From assembly GCF_013403565.1 (NCBI RefSeq), contig NZ_CP058627.1:2046001-2110000 (forward strand): 64,000 bases of DNA, given 5' to 3'. Of the stretch, positions 7,139 through 16,470 are shown piece after piece. The notes under the pieces were generated by a model. That model saw only the letters and a list, made by a program, of their open reading frames with translations. It was not told where the DNA came from and did no database searches. Numbering within the stretch: the stretch's first letter is position 1; each line of letters opens with the position of its first letter. The translations under genes were made by a program, and so were the position numbers. Source of the stretch: Chitinibacter bivalviorum (GTDB lineage: Bacteria; Pseudomonadota; Gammaproteobacteria; Burkholderiales; Chitinibacteraceae).

Positions 7139-8791
7139 ATGCGACTCCTTAGCAAACTCAATATCCGGCTGAAATTGCAGCTCGCTTTTCTACTGGTTTC
7201 GGCCCTCACCGTGGGCGTGTTTACCACGCAGGCGATTATTGAAGCGAAGAACGATGCTTTGGCTCAAGTTGATGCAAAACTCAAAATTGCGGCGCAAAGC
7301 TACGCGTTTATTATCGGCACGGCTTATCACGATCAACTCCCGCCACGCGAGAGCGTCGATCTAACGGCCAAACGCAAAGAGGCAGAGCACCTCACGACTG
7401 TCGCAAACGCATTGGGCGTAAAATATTTATACAGCTTTGTCGTTCGCGATCAGAAGGTGTTTTACACCACGGCCTCCCTGTCGCCCGAGCAGTTGCAAGA
7501 TCCGAAAATCGACTTTTATCTTAAACCCAGCGATGTACCCGAAACCGACCCTGCCACGATTGTGGCCACCCAAACTGGCCAAACCCAATTTAGCGAAAAC
7601 GTGAGTCCAGAATACGGCTTTTTACGCAGTATATTGGTACCAATGAAATCGGATAAAGGCATCACTTATGTCGTCGGGGTCGATGTCGATGCCAATCAGG
7701 TGAAGCACGACATCAACTCCGCCATGCTCAGCGCAGGGCTTACTGGGCTGGCGATGCTGATTATCGCCGCCATTATTTCGCTAGTACTAGGCAAAGCCAT
7801 TGCCATGCCGCTGCGCCGTCTGCGCGATATGATGGAATCGCTGACAACGGGTCATGGCGATCTAACCATTCAATTGCCCGTCACTTCGCAAGATGAAATT
7901 GGCCAAATCGCCCTGCATGTGAATGCCTTTATGGGACAGCTGCGTCAGATGTTCCTGACCGTGCGCGATGAAACCGTCAAGCTCACCAATGGCGTACAAA
8001 GCATTGATCAGATGACGCATCAGCTCAGCCAAGATGCACATGAACAAAGCGAAATGGCAACGGATACCGCGGCGACCATCGAAGAAATCACCGTCAGCAT
8101 TAATCATATTGCGCAAAGCAGCCAAGAAGCCGAACGCGTCGTCACCAACACTGGCAATATGTCGCAAGCGGCGGCGCAGGCGGTGATTACCGCCGCCAAT
8201 GAAGTGAACGAAATCGCCACTCAGGTCACGCAACTGGCTGGGGCGATGAATGAGCTTGAGCAGCAATCGGTGCAAATTAGCAGCATCGTACTTGTGATTA
8301 AAGAAATCGCCGATCAAACCAATCTATTGGCGCTCAATGCGGCGATTGAAGCTGCGCGTGCGGGTGAACAAGGCCGCGGCTTTGCCATTGTGGCCGATGA
8401 AGTGCGCAAACTCGCCGAACGCTCTGGCCACGCCACCGTCGAGATCAGCAGCAAAATCGACGCGATGCGCAATCAATCGCAGCGTGCTTGCCTGAATATG
8501 GACAGCACGCACGAGCAAGTCACAAGCAGCGTGAGCCGCGCTCAAGCCGCCGCTGAACAAATCCGCCACATCCAGCAGCAAATGCACGAAGTCGTCCAGC
8601 GCATTCAAGATATTGCTGAAGCCACGCACGAGCAATCGAGCGCCACCACCACCATGGCGCAATCGGCCGAACGCATTAGCACGATGGCGCAAGAGGGCAA
8701 TCAATCACTGCAAGTCGCGCGTGGAGTAATCGGCAACCTCAATCAACTCGCCGATCAATTGCGCCAGATGATAGGCCGCTTCAAACTTTAA
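7139..8791 (+). CDS. Methyl-accepting chemotaxis protein
   Basis: Transmembrane chemoreceptor that passes periplasmic ligand signals to CheA/CheW. In the 550-residue product there is an N-terminal membrane segment (about 12-32), a periplasmic sensor of about 165 residues with Cache-like features ([17 protein letters not shown], then [10 protein letters not shown]), a second membrane segment (about 198-218), a HAMP domain, and a cytoplasmic signalling domain. That domain holds the highly conserved hairpin tip ([20 protein letters not shown], then [18 protein letters not shown]). ATG 7139 follows an AGGA site six bases upstream; a TTG eight codons earlier is less likely. It has no C-terminal CheR-binding pentapeptide. 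Its place next to two chitinases suggests a chitin-oligosaccharide or GlcNAc receptor, which is inference only. Confidence 0.93.
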   Translation: MRLLSKLNIRLKLQLAFLLVSALTVGVFTTQAIIEAKNDALAQVDAKLKIAAQSYAFIIGTAYHDQLPPRESVDLTAKRKEAEHLTTVANALGVKYLYSFVVRDQKVFYTTASLSPEQLQDPKIDFYLKPSDVPETDPATIVATQTGQTQFSENVSPEYGFLRSILVPMKSDKGITYVVGVDVDANQVKHDINSAMLSAGLTGLAMLIIAAIISLVLGKAIAMPLRRLRDMMESLTTGHGDLTIQLPVTSQDEIGQIALHVNAFMGQLRQMFLTVRDETVKLTNGVQSIDQMTHQLSQDAHEQSEMATDTAATIEEITVSINHIAQSSQEAERVVTNTGNMSQAAAQAVITAANEVNEIATQVTQLAGAMNELEQQSVQISSIVLVIKEIADQTNLLALNAAIEAARAGEQGRGFAIVADEVRKLAERSGHATVEISSKIDAMRNQSQRACLNMDSTHEQVTSSVSRAQAAAEQIRHIQQQMHEVVQRIQDIAEATHEQSSATTTMAQSAERISTMAQEGNQSLQVARGVIGNLNQLADQLRQMIGRFKL

Positions 8792-8804
8792 ACCGCGCAA
8801 CAGC

Positions 8805-8845
8805 AAAAATGCCCTGCATAGCTCAGACCTATGCAGGGCATTTTT
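8805..8845. terminator. Bidirectional rho-independent terminator
   Basis: Perfect 17-bp inverted repeat (8805-8821 and 8829-8845) with core TGCCCTGCATAG and a 7-base loop, A-rich on one side and T-rich on the other. It serves the chemoreceptor gene and possibly the convergent GH3 gene. Confidence 0.88.
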
Positions 8846-8922
8846 ATTTCAAACCTCAATCTGGGTCAGCGCTGCATTGCTCAACCCCGCTAGCGCTAAG
8901 AGCAAGCCTATCTCAATCGACT

Positions 8923-10500
8923 CTAGGGCAGCAAAAAACCCGCCATGGCTTTTTGTGCGGCTGGCCGATTACTGCAAGCGGCAATCTTGGTTTTTGCCTG
9001 CGGCACCAGATCCAGATCATAAGGGTTACGCCCTGCAATCAGCACCAGCTTGGCCGGGTCAAATGTAGCGATCAATTGCATTTGGCGTGCAAATCGCGTG
9101 GCGTTATAGCTTTGGAAAATAATCTGCTCGGCTTGCGCCGTCGCCGCAATCACTTGCGCAAATTCGGCCTCGCTCACTTGCGGGGAAATAATCAATTCAT
9201 TCACCGCCATGCCTGCCTCTTGCAAGAATGGCAAGAACGTTCCGCGCTCACTGACCGATGCGCCAAGCGCCACTTCATCAATTTCCGTGCGCACCAACAG
9301 CTCCACCGTCACCAGTACTGTCGGCAGCGCACGATTGATGCTCGCCCCACTAAACAGCACTGCTTGTTGCTGAACTTTGGCGGCCAAAGCCAGCGCAGCT
9401 GGCGTTCTTAGCGCGGCAGCTTGCATGGGTAAATCGCGCCAATTCTGCATCGCTCGACGTTGTTTTAGAAGGGTAATCCGTTCAATGCTTTTTACCACTT
9501 GATCTTCAGAGATATACCCCTGCTCAACCGCAGCAATCAATAATTGCACCGCCTCCTGCTGGCGCACCAGCGTATGCGATACCAACGCAATATCTGCCCC
9601 CGCAGCAATCGCCGCCACCGCGCCCTGCGCCGTACCGACGCCCCCTTTGCTCACATCTGCAATCGCGTCCATTTCTAGGCAATCGGTAATGATGACCCCC
9701 TCAAAACCCATCTCTTCGCGCAGCAAACCCGTCAGCACTTTGCGCGACAGGGTTGCAGGCGTTGCGGTATCGGGCTCAATCGCAGGGAAAACAACATGCG
9801 CCGTCATGATCGCATCGACGCCCGCCGCAATCGCCGCCTTAAATGGCGCCAACTCCACGGCATCGAGGCGCGATTTCTCGTGCGGCACCAGCGGCAGCGC
9901 GTAGTGTGAATCGGTCGCCGTATCGCCATGCCCCGGAAAATGCTTCGCTGTCGCCGCAATCCCCGCCGCCTGTATCCCGCGCTGCGCAGCCAGACCATAC
10001 ACCGTCACCGTGGCCGAGTTTTCGCCAAACGAGCGCACGCCAATCACTGGATTGGCGCGGTTATTATTGATATCGAGGCTAGGAGCAAAATTGATATTGA
10101 CCCCCAGCTGCCGCAGCTCATCTGCGCCCACACGATGCAGCGCCTCGCAATCTGCCGGGCTACATCCTGCGACGGCGTGCGACGCATACGCCGACGCGTA
10201 GGCCATCGCCGACGGTAGCGGTGTCACGCCCTCTTCGATGCGCATCACCATGCCGCCTTCCTGATCAATGCCGATCAACAGCGGCACATCGCTCACTTGC
10301 GCATTGATTTCCTGCAAGCGGCGACACAATGCAGCCACTTGCGCTGGCGTATCGATATTGCGGCGAAATAAAATCACGCCGCCGATGCGCTGCTCACGAA
10401 TCAGGCTTTCAATCGCGGCATCTGGCATAAAGCCATCAAAACCCGCCATCACCAACTGGCCAATTTGGGCGCGTAATTCAGCAGAAACTGGGTGCGACAT
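8923..10500 (-). CDS. nagZ: GH3 beta-N-acetylhexosaminidase (NagZ-like, two-domain)
   Basis: Removes terminal beta-linked N-acetylglucosamine, from muropeptides in peptidoglycan recycling or from chitin oligosaccharides. The 525-residue protein has the NagZ signature KHFPGHGDTATDSH at 186-199. Asp197-His199 is the expected acid/base dyad, and Asp273 in ITDCLEMDAI is the likely nucleophile. Single-domain NagZ enzymes are about 340 residues; here an extra 170-residue C-terminal domain follows, as in two-domain GH3 enzymes such as B. subtilis NagZ. No signal peptide is visible, so it is probably cytoplasmic. ATG 10500 has AGAGGAA seven bases upstream. It lies 53 bases after the isochorismatase-like gene and could be co-transcribed with it. 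The chitinases nearby make a role in chitobiose breakdown plausible. Confidence 0.88.
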   Translation of the reverse strand: MSHPVSAELRAQIGQLVMAGFDGFMPDAAIESLIREQRIGGVILFRRNIDTPAQVAALCRRLQEINAQVSDVPLLIGIDQEGGMVMRIEEGVTPLPSAMAYASAYASHAVAGCSPADCEALHRVGADELRQLGVNINFAPSLDINNNRANPVIGVRSFGENSATVTVYGLAAQRGIQAAGIAATAKHFPGHGDTATDSHYALPLVPHEKSRLDAVELAPFKAAIAAGVDAIMTAHVVFPAIEPDTATPATLSRKVLTGLLREEMGFEGVIITDCLEMDAIADVSKGGVGTAQGAVAAIAAGADIALVSHTLVRQQEAVQLLIAAVEQGYISEDQVVKSIERITLLKQRRAMQNWRDLPMQAAALRTPAALALAAKVQQQAVLFSGASINRALPTVLVTVELLVRTEIDEVALGASVSERGTFLPFLQEAGMAVNELIISPQVSEAEFAQVIAATAQAEQIIFQSYNATRFARQMQLIATFDPAKLVLIAGRNPYDLDLVPQAKTKIAACSNRPAAQKAMAGFLLP

Positions 10501-10553
10501 GATGAATTCCTCTGCCACATCGTCATAGCGATGTGGAAATAGCAAAGTACGAT

Positions 10554-11090
10554 TTATTGGGCTGTGACAGCCAATTCAGACAAGGGCACAACGCGGATCG
10601 GATTATCTTTGACCGCCAGGTTGGCCCACAGCCAATTGAGATGCGCGACTAATTGCTCACCACTGGCGTGCGGGCGATTCTTGCTGGTATGCGCATCGCT
10701 GACCACCGTAACAGCATACCCCAGGGAGGCAGCACGCCGCAGTGTAGTATCAACGCAGAAGTCAGACGCATACCCTGTAATCCATAAGGCATTAATCTGT
10801 AGCGCTTCCAGCGTGGATTGCAACTGAGTCGCGAGAAAACTATCGGCAGACTCTTTTTCAATCACGCAATCAGTTGGTAAACGCGCCAGACCGGGATGCA
10901 ATTCCCATTCTGCCGAGCCTTGCGGCAAGTCGGGCTCAAAATGCTGAATAAAAATCACCGGCATTTGCAGCTGCCGCGCCAGCGCGATTGTCCGATTAAT
11001 CTGCGCCAAAGTCTCCGTGCCGCGTGTTGCAGGCGGGTTGGACTCGATCAGGCCGAATTGGAAATCAATCACCAGCAACGCTTTATTCAT
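10554..11090 (-). CDS. Isochorismatase-family cysteine hydrolase
   Basis: A 178-residue single-domain alpha/beta hydrolase of the isochorismatase/nicotinamidase superfamily. The catalytic triad is visible: Asp9 in LLVIDFQ, Lys79 in VIEKESADSF, and Cys112 in GYASDFCVDTT, preceded by the usual cis-peptide region. The substrate cannot be told from sequence; nicotinamidase-type metal-binding His residues are not evident. The gene begins just after the gltX terminator, so its promoter must lie close to or within that stretch. The GH3 gene follows 53 bases downstream. Confidence 0.85.
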   Translation of the reverse strand: MNKALLVIDFQFGLIESNPPATRGTETLAQINRTIALARQLQMPVIFIQHFEPDLPQGSAEWELHPGLARLPTDCVIEKESADSFLATQLQSTLEALQINALWITGYASDFCVDTTLRRAASLGYAVTVVSDAHTSKNRPHASGEQLVAHLNWLWANLAVKDNPIRVVPLSELAVTAQ

Positions 11091-11111
11091 CTTTTATCCA
11101 AACCAAGTTCG

Positions 11112-11144
11112 AAAAAAAAGCAGCGGCGATGACCGCACGCTGCT
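11112..11144 (-). terminator. Rho-independent terminator after gltX
   Basis: Read on the minus strand: stem AGCAGCG/CGCTGCT (11138-11144 and 11119-11125), then a run of eight T. It lies 22 bases past the gltX stop. Confidence 0.85.
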
Positions 11145-11165
11145 TTGATTGATTAAACCAAAAAT

Positions 11166-12554
11166 TTAAGCCGTCAAACGACGCAGCACTTCCTCACGCC
11201 CAATCAAAGCTAACACCGCATCAACCGATGGCGTATTAGTAATACCGCAGACTTTGGCGCGCAGTGGCATACCGACTTGCGGCATTTTCACGCCTTGGGC
11301 TTTGACGAACTCTTTGATGAAAGCGCCAATGGTCGCAGCATCCCAGCTCTCCAACTTAGCCGCTTCCGCCGCAAACACTTTCAGGCGTTCTTCCGATTCG
11401 GGGTCGAGGTGTTTTTCCACGATCTCGGCAGTTGGCGTCAGTGGCTGGTAGAAATATTCAGCCTGATCGGCCATTTCCACCAAAGTCTGGCAACGATCTT
11501 TCAGCAAGGCACACACATCCGCCAACGCTGGGCCTCCCTCGGTTGCAATGCCTTTATCGGCCAAGAAGCCCGCAACGCGCGCCGCAAGACGCGCCGGATC
11601 AGCCGCCTTGATGTATTGCGCATTGGTCCACAGCAATTTATCGCGATCCATCCGGCTTGGGCTGCCGCTGACGTCTTTCAGGTCGAACCATTCAACAAAT
11701 TGCGCCAACGAGAAAATCTCATCATCGCCATGACCCCAGCCCAAGCGCGCGAGGTAATTGAGCAATGCTTCAGGCAGGAAACCTTGCGTGTCGTAATCCA
11801 CCACCGATACCGCGTCACGGCGTTTTGACAGTTTCACGCCCTGATCGTTATTAATCATTGGCAGGTGCGCAAACACCGGCACGGGCACGCCCATCGCTTC
11901 GTAGATCACGATCTGACGCGGCGTGTTATTCACATGGTCGTCGCCGCGAATCACATGGCTGATGCGCATGTCAGCGTCATCAACCACGACACAGAAGTTA
12001 TACGTTGGCGTGCCATCGGGGCGAGCGATAATCAGATCGTCGAGCTCGTTGTGGCTGATCTCGATGCGACCTTTCACTTGGTCCTCCCACACCACCGAGC
12101 CACCGATTGGCGTTTTGAAGCGCACCACGGGTTTGATATCGGCTGGAATCGCAGGCAAAGTTTTACCCGCTTCTGGGCGCCAAGTACGATCGTAGCGCGG
12201 TTTTTCGCCACGGCTTTCAGCGGCGGCGCGCTGGGCTTCGAGCTCATCCTTGCTGCAATAGCAGTAGTAGGCGTGGCCGCTGTCGAGCAATTGCTGGATC
12301 ACTTCTTTATAACGATCCATGCGCTGCATCTGGTAAAACGGGCCTTCGTCGTAGCCCATATTCACCCAGTGCATGCCGTCCATAATCGCCGCGACCGATT
12401 CAGGGGTTGAACGCTCCAAGTCGGTGTCTTCAATCCGCAAGATAAATTGGCCACCGTGTTTCTTGGCATAAGCCCAAGAAAACAGCGCAGTGCGAACGCC
12501 GCCAATGTGCAGCAAACCAGTTGGGGAAGGAGCGAAGCGGGTACGTACAGTCAT
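11166..12554 (-). CDS. gltX: Glutamyl-tRNA synthetase
   Basis: Class I aminoacyl-tRNA synthetase that charges tRNA-Glu with glutamate. The 462-residue protein has the HIGH signature as [12 protein letters not shown] near the N-terminus, the [12 protein letters not shown] motif, a [12 protein letters not shown] segment, and the KMSKS-type loop [14 protein letters not shown]. Length matches the standard bacterial enzyme. ATG 12554 ([13 protein letters not shown]) is preferred over a TTG six codons upstream because bacterial GltX proteins begin close to this motif. A strong terminator follows. Confidence 0.97.
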   Translation of the reverse strand: MTVRTRFAPSPTGLLHIGGVRTALFSWAYAKKHGGQFILRIEDTDLERSTPESVAAIMDGMHWVNMGYDEGPFYQMQRMDRYKEVIQQLLDSGHAYYCYCSKDELEAQRAAAESRGEKPRYDRTWRPEAGKTLPAIPADIKPVVRFKTPIGGSVVWEDQVKGRIEISHNELDDLIIARPDGTPTYNFCVVVDDADMRISHVIRGDDHVNNTPRQIVIYEAMGVPVPVFAHLPMINNDQGVKLSKRRDAVSVVDYDTQGFLPEALLNYLARLGWGHGDDEIFSLAQFVEWFDLKDVSGSPSRMDRDKLLWTNAQYIKAADPARLAARVAGFLADKGIATEGGPALADVCALLKDRCQTLVEMADQAEYFYQPLTPTAEIVEKHLDPESEERLKVFAAEAAKLESWDAATIGAFIKEFVKAQGVKMPQVGMPLRAKVCGITNTPSVDAVLALIGREEVLRRLTA

Positions 12555-12645
12555 GGATGTTAAGTCCGGCAAATGCGAAAAACGCTATTGTACCGCCAAA
12601 TCAAGGTGATGACTGAATGAAGAAAATAACGCGAAATACAGGAGG

Positions 12646-12694
12646 AGGTATATAAGCCAAAACTAATCAAAAATTAGCCTTTGGGCATATACCT
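12646..12694. repeat. 49-bp palindromic element, copy 2
   Basis: Ends AGGTAT and ATACCT. The left half-site carries CAAAAC at positions 13-18. Contains an internal CTAAT/ATTAG repeat. The right end overlaps the mltF stop codon (12693-12695) by two bases. Confidence 0.85.
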
Positions 12695-14150
12695 ACCAGT
12701 TGGCAGCAACTTTAGCGTTTTGCTGTGGTTTTAAGACACTATTGATTTCAAGTTGTAGATTGTTTGGGTTTTGCACCACGATACTGTCTGAGGGCATCGG
12801 CAATACGGTTTTGCTTGGGCGCTCAAAACGCGCCAAGATGTCGTAATACGATTGCAGACTTTCCACAAAAATCACCGGCTCACCGCCACGGGCATAGCCA
12901 TATTTCAAGGTGCGGAAGTATTCGGGTTTACGCAAGAGCGGCAACACCGATTTCACATCTGCCCAGCTATTGGGGTCTTTTTTCATCCGCACCGCAAGCG
13001 TGCGCGCATCGATCAAATGCCCCATGCCGATGTTATACGCCGCCAAGGCCAGCCAAGTACGATCAGGCTCTGGTGCGCGATCAGCCAGCGTTTCTTTGAG
13101 CATCTGAATGTATTTCGCACCGCCGATGATACTTTGGTAGGGATTGGTTCGATCGACGTTCATCCGGTCGGCCGTTTCGCTCGTTAGCATCATCATGCCA
13201 CGCACGCCAGTTGGCGATACTGCGTCTGGATTCCAGTGTGATTCCTGATACGACAGCGCCGCAATCAAGCGCCAATCCATACCTGTACGCGCCTCGGCTT
13301 CTTGAAACCAGTTTTTATAGCGTGGCAAGGTTGATTCGATTCGCCCCAAATAAGCGAGGGCATCGAGCGGATCAACACGATTCACATGGCCGTAATAGCG
13401 GTCTTGCAAACGACGCAAAGTGCCATCAGCCACTTGCTTGCGGAAAAAGCCTTCCACCAGCATCTGCAGTTGAACTTCGGCATCCGGCATCGCCCAAGCC
13501 AAAGACTGCTTCTCGCCCATTTGACGCGAAATCGCGATATTCGGGTAATAGTTTTGCGCCACTTCGGCGGCGTGCGAATCAACCAGTGCGTAATCGAGTT
13601 TGCCTTGGGCGACTTGCTCGATCAGGGATTCGTTATCGGTGTTTTCCAGCACATGCCAATTAAGCTCAGGTGAATTGACCTTGAGTTGATTAAGCGCCAT
13701 GACATATTGCGGCAAAGTACTGAGCCCGGCGCGGCCTTCTTTAATCGCGGCCAGCGCGCCTTCTTCGCTGATTTTGGATGAAAACACCAAAACCGGCTCC
13801 ACTTGCTGATAGGCCGCGCCATAAATCAGACCTTGTTCATCCGATTTGACGCCACCGACGGCCAAATGCGCTTCGCGACGTTGCAGCCGCTCCAGCATCT
13901 CGGTGTAGTTGCCACTCACCAAGAAACGGATCTTTAGATTATTGGCCTGCGCAAATTGCGAGACCAGATCATATTCCAGCCCGGCATAGTCACCCGCGGC
14001 ATTCACATACAGTGAAGTCGGGCCATTTTGGACCAGCACGACCAGCTCTTTGGTCTCTGCCCACGGCAAAACCCGTTGTACCGGAGTCTGTTCAGACTCC
14101 CCACAACCGATCAAAAACAACGCCGAAAGTGCGACCAAAAACCTCTTCAT
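12693..14150 (-). CDS. mltF: Membrane-bound lytic murein transglycosylase F
   Basis: Lipoprotein that cleaves the glycan strands of peptidoglycan, releasing 1,6-anhydromuropeptides. The 485-residue precursor has a lipobox LFLIGC (Cys16 lipidated), a periplasmic solute-binding-protein type 3 domain (about 33-255), and a C-terminal SLT lysozyme-like domain (about 275-430). The catalytic Glu303 is in ALSYQESHWNPDA, followed by SPTGVRGMMMLT and the AAYNIGMGH motif. This two-domain order is specific to MltF. The stop codon overlaps the end of a 49-bp repeat. No promoter was clear in the A/T-rich gap upstream (14151-14391), where I see nothing else. Confidence 0.95.
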   Translation of the reverse strand: MKRFLVALSALFLIGCGESEQTPVQRVLPWAETKELVVLVQNGPTSLYVNAAGDYAGLEYDLVSQFAQANNLKIRFLVSGNYTEMLERLQRREAHLAVGGVKSDEQGLIYGAAYQQVEPVLVFSSKISEEGALAAIKEGRAGLSTLPQYVMALNQLKVNSPELNWHVLENTDNESLIEQVAQGKLDYALVDSHAAEVAQNYYPNIAISRQMGEKQSLAWAMPDAEVQLQMLVEGFFRKQVADGTLRRLQDRYYGHVNRVDPLDALAYLGRIESTLPRYKNWFQEAEARTGMDWRLIAALSYQESHWNPDAVSPTGVRGMMMLTSETADRMNVDRTNPYQSIIGGAKYIQMLKETLADRAPEPDRTWLALAAYNIGMGHLIDARTLAVRMKKDPNSWADVKSVLPLLRKPEYFRTLKYGYARGGEPVIFVESLQSYYDILARFERPSKTVLPMPSDSIVVQNPNNLQLEINSVLKPQQNAKVAANW

Positions 14151-14391
14151 GCCTACCCTTTAATCTGTAAGAATGGCCGCATTGTGCCTGCATCTCATTG
14201 AAACGACAAACAAAAAGTTTCTATCGCCCATTTCACCCCCGCTTTACCGCCTATTTTTTACGGCAAAATTAATCTCATTCGAAAGGTATTACAGTCAAAT
14301 ACATAGCAATACCAGCCGAGCCACTTACTCTGAAAAACGAAACAATGACAAGAAAATAAAAGCTAGCGCCCAGCGAGCTTTAAGTCGTGAC

Positions 14392-15264
14392 TTACATCAA
14401 ATACGCCAATAAACGCAGCGCATCGGGCTTCTGCCGCACGATGTCTTCGGCCGTACGAGATTGGAAGTCCATCAGTTTTGGGTCAGCGTCATATACGAGT
14501 AAAAGCTCTAGCATACGACCCGAAGCATTTTCGGCGGCGTAATGCAGTGCCGTCATTCCCTTATTATCTTGGGCATTGACGGCCACCCCAGCTTGCAGCA
14601 AACACCCCGCCGCAGCGACTCGCCCTCGCTTGGCGGCATACATCAAAGGCGTCACGCCGTCGTTATCGGGCAAATCCAGATCAGCTCCATGCTGATGTAA
14701 TTCCTCAATCGCAGAGACAATATCCTGCGAGGCCAACCAATGAACGGGCCCACATCCTCGCTCATCCACGATATCGATACGAGCTCGTGCTTTGAGCAAG
14801 GTGATGATTAATTCGCGATGGCCATAGCGAGCAGCCCACCACAGCATGGTTAAACCATCGTCATCGGTGCTATTGATCGGAAAACCCGACGCTAAGGCGT
14901 CTTTAATCATGCCCAAATTAGCCGTTTTCGCTGCCTCCATTAAATGGGGCGGATCAAAGCTCACATAATCGGCACGCAGATCTTCTGGCGCCAGATTATC
15001 TTCGGTCCAAATTACGCCGTGATCTTCGTGCGGGAATAGTTTGTTATGCAGGCTTTGAATGCTAAACAGCTCATGCATGATTTCAGGCTCGAAACCTTGC
15101 CGACCGCCGCGGCGATCAAAGAACAGCTCATTGAGAAAGATGTCGAGCGCAGGGCTGCCCCAGCTCAGTATCAGCCGCTCAGCTAAATGCGGGTATTTGC
15201 TGATTAATTGCTGAGGAAACTCGGTGGACCCTAAAATTTCCTGCAAACGAGATGCCACATCCAT
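14392..15264 (-). CDS. Ankyrin-repeat protein
   Basis: The 290-residue product has an unrecognised N-terminal part (about 1-105) and then four to five ankyrin repeats to the C-terminus. The repeats show the usual DGLTMLWWAARYGHRELI, DGVTPLMYAAKRGRVAAAG and KGMTALHYAAENASGRMLEL patterns. There is no signal peptide or membrane segment, so it is likely a cytoplasmic protein-interaction module. The partner is unknown. It stands alone, with 139 bases to the next gene downstream of pabC. Confidence 0.8.
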   Translation of the reverse strand: MDVASRLQEILGSTEFPQQLISKYPHLAERLILSWGSPALDIFLNELFFDRRGGRQGFEPEIMHELFSIQSLHNKLFPHEDHGVIWTEDNLAPEDLRADYVSFDPPHLMEAAKTANLGMIKDALASGFPINSTDDDGLTMLWWAARYGHRELIITLLKARARIDIVDERGCGPVHWLASQDIVSAIEELHQHGADLDLPDNDGVTPLMYAAKRGRVAAAGCLLQAGVAVNAQDNKGMTALHYAAENASGRMLELLLVYDADPKLMDFQSRTAEDIVRQKPDALRLLAYLM

Positions 15265-15403
15265 GTTCAGCCCCTTTCACGAGCTTGCAGTTTAGATGAG
15301 ACTCACAGGGCTTCAAGTCAGAGCGGCGGGATGGCTCACGCCAAATTGTTCATTCTTGCTGACGCACTTTGACTGAGTAGCAAGAAAAAAGCATGGGAAA
15401 TGG

Positions 15404-15646
15404 CTATTTGGTGCAGAATTTGGCGTAATCAGCCTGCAATACCTTTTGCCGATCTTTCATTTTGGCGATATCGTACGGCTTGTTATTTCCCGACAAACGT
15501 TGATTAATCAGATTATTTTCTTTTTGCAGCTTGGCGCAACGTTGCGCTTCGAGCTGGGCCAGCTTGGCCGGGTCGGCTTGGTAATATTGCTCGGCCAAGG
15601 CCACGCAACTGCTTAGTAATAACATCATCACCAGTGTTGATTTCAT
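15404..15646 (-). CDS. Small secreted hypothetical protein
   Basis: An 80-residue precursor with a clear signal peptide (MKSTLVMMLLLSSCVALA, cleavage before EQYYQ). The mature part is about 60 residues, rich in Lys and Gln and probably helical, with two Cys (RCAKLQ and KFCTK) that could form a disulphide. The start lies two bases past the pabC stop, so it is probably translated from the pabBC transcript. Small proteins of this kind (a YxxDPxKLAQLEAxRC pattern) are known in betaproteobacteria without function; that is from memory. Confidence 0.65.
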   Translation of the reverse strand: MKSTLVMMLLLSSCVALAEQYYQADPAKLAQLEAQRCAKLQKENNLINQRLSGNNKPYDIAKMKDRQKVLQADYAKFCTK

Positions 15647-15648
15647 GC

Positions 15649-16470
15649 TTATTCCTTTATTGCCTCAAAAGCGCGGATGAGCGCTTGATGTCTATCCATG
15701 CTGGGCCAGCTTAATTGATCAATCGCCCGCACCGGCAGTAATCCCGCCAAACTATTACAGACCCAGACTGCACTTGCTTGGCCTAATTGCGCCAGCGTGA
15801 TTTTGCATACTGCAGAGGGTATACCCAGTTGATCCCCTGCAGCAATTGCGATGTCGCGAGATACCCCTGCTACGCCCGATTGAGTTAAATCGGGGGTACA
15901 CAATACCCCATCCATCATGGCTAAAACATTGCTCATCACGCCTTCGATCACATGGTCGTCTCGATCAAGCATCAGGCCATCAAAGACGCTCGTGTCTTTC
16001 CACTCACGGCGCGCCAGTACATTGTCCAGCCGATTCAGATGTTTTATTCCCGCCAGCGCCGGCTGCCAGCTCACTCGTGTACGACAAATCCGTAATTTCA
16101 CACCTTCACTGCGCAATTGGGGCGAATATGCAGGCAAGGGGGCAATTTGCACGATACGATTGGGTTGCAAATCAAGCGGCGCGACATAACCACGCGCCGT
16201 TTCACCGCGCGTGATGATGATTTTGAGTGCGTGATGGGTCGGCGCCAGCAGCTGTAAATCAGCCAGCAACACGGCCGCATCCGGCGCAACGATGCCGATG
16301 CGTTCGCAATCAGCAGCCAACTTGGCGTAATGCCGCGCCCACCAAATGGGCGTGCCATCGATCACCTTGATCGTACGAAAAACGCCGTCGCCAAATTGCA
16401 GGCCACGATCGGCAAGGCTGATATGCTCGGCGGCAACACCATTGACGAGCTTGGTTGCAAACTCGCTCAT
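15649..16470 (-). CDS. pabC: Aminodeoxychorismate lyase
   Basis: PLP enzyme of fold type IV that converts 4-amino-4-deoxychorismate to p-aminobenzoate and pyruvate for folate synthesis. The 273-residue product has the start LADRGLQFGDGVFRT, the PLP lysine in AGIKHLNRLDNVLARREW, and the family region DHVIEGVMSNVLAMMDG. The start codon overlaps the pabB stop by one base (TGATG), indicating translational coupling. Branched-chain aminotransferase relatives share the fold, but the pabB context settles the call. Confidence 0.93.
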   Translation of the reverse strand: MSEFATKLVNGVAAEHISLADRGLQFGDGVFRTIKVIDGTPIWWARHYAKLAADCERIGIVAPDAAVLLADLQLLAPTHHALKIIITRGETARGYVAPLDLQPNRIVQIAPLPAYSPQLRSEGVKLRICRTRVSWQPALAGIKHLNRLDNVLARREWKDTSVFDGLMLDRDDHVIEGVMSNVLAMMDGVLCTPDLTQSGVAGVSRDIAIAAGDQLGIPSAVCKITLAQLGQASAVWVCNSLAGLLPVRAIDQLSWPSMDRHQALIRAFEAIKE

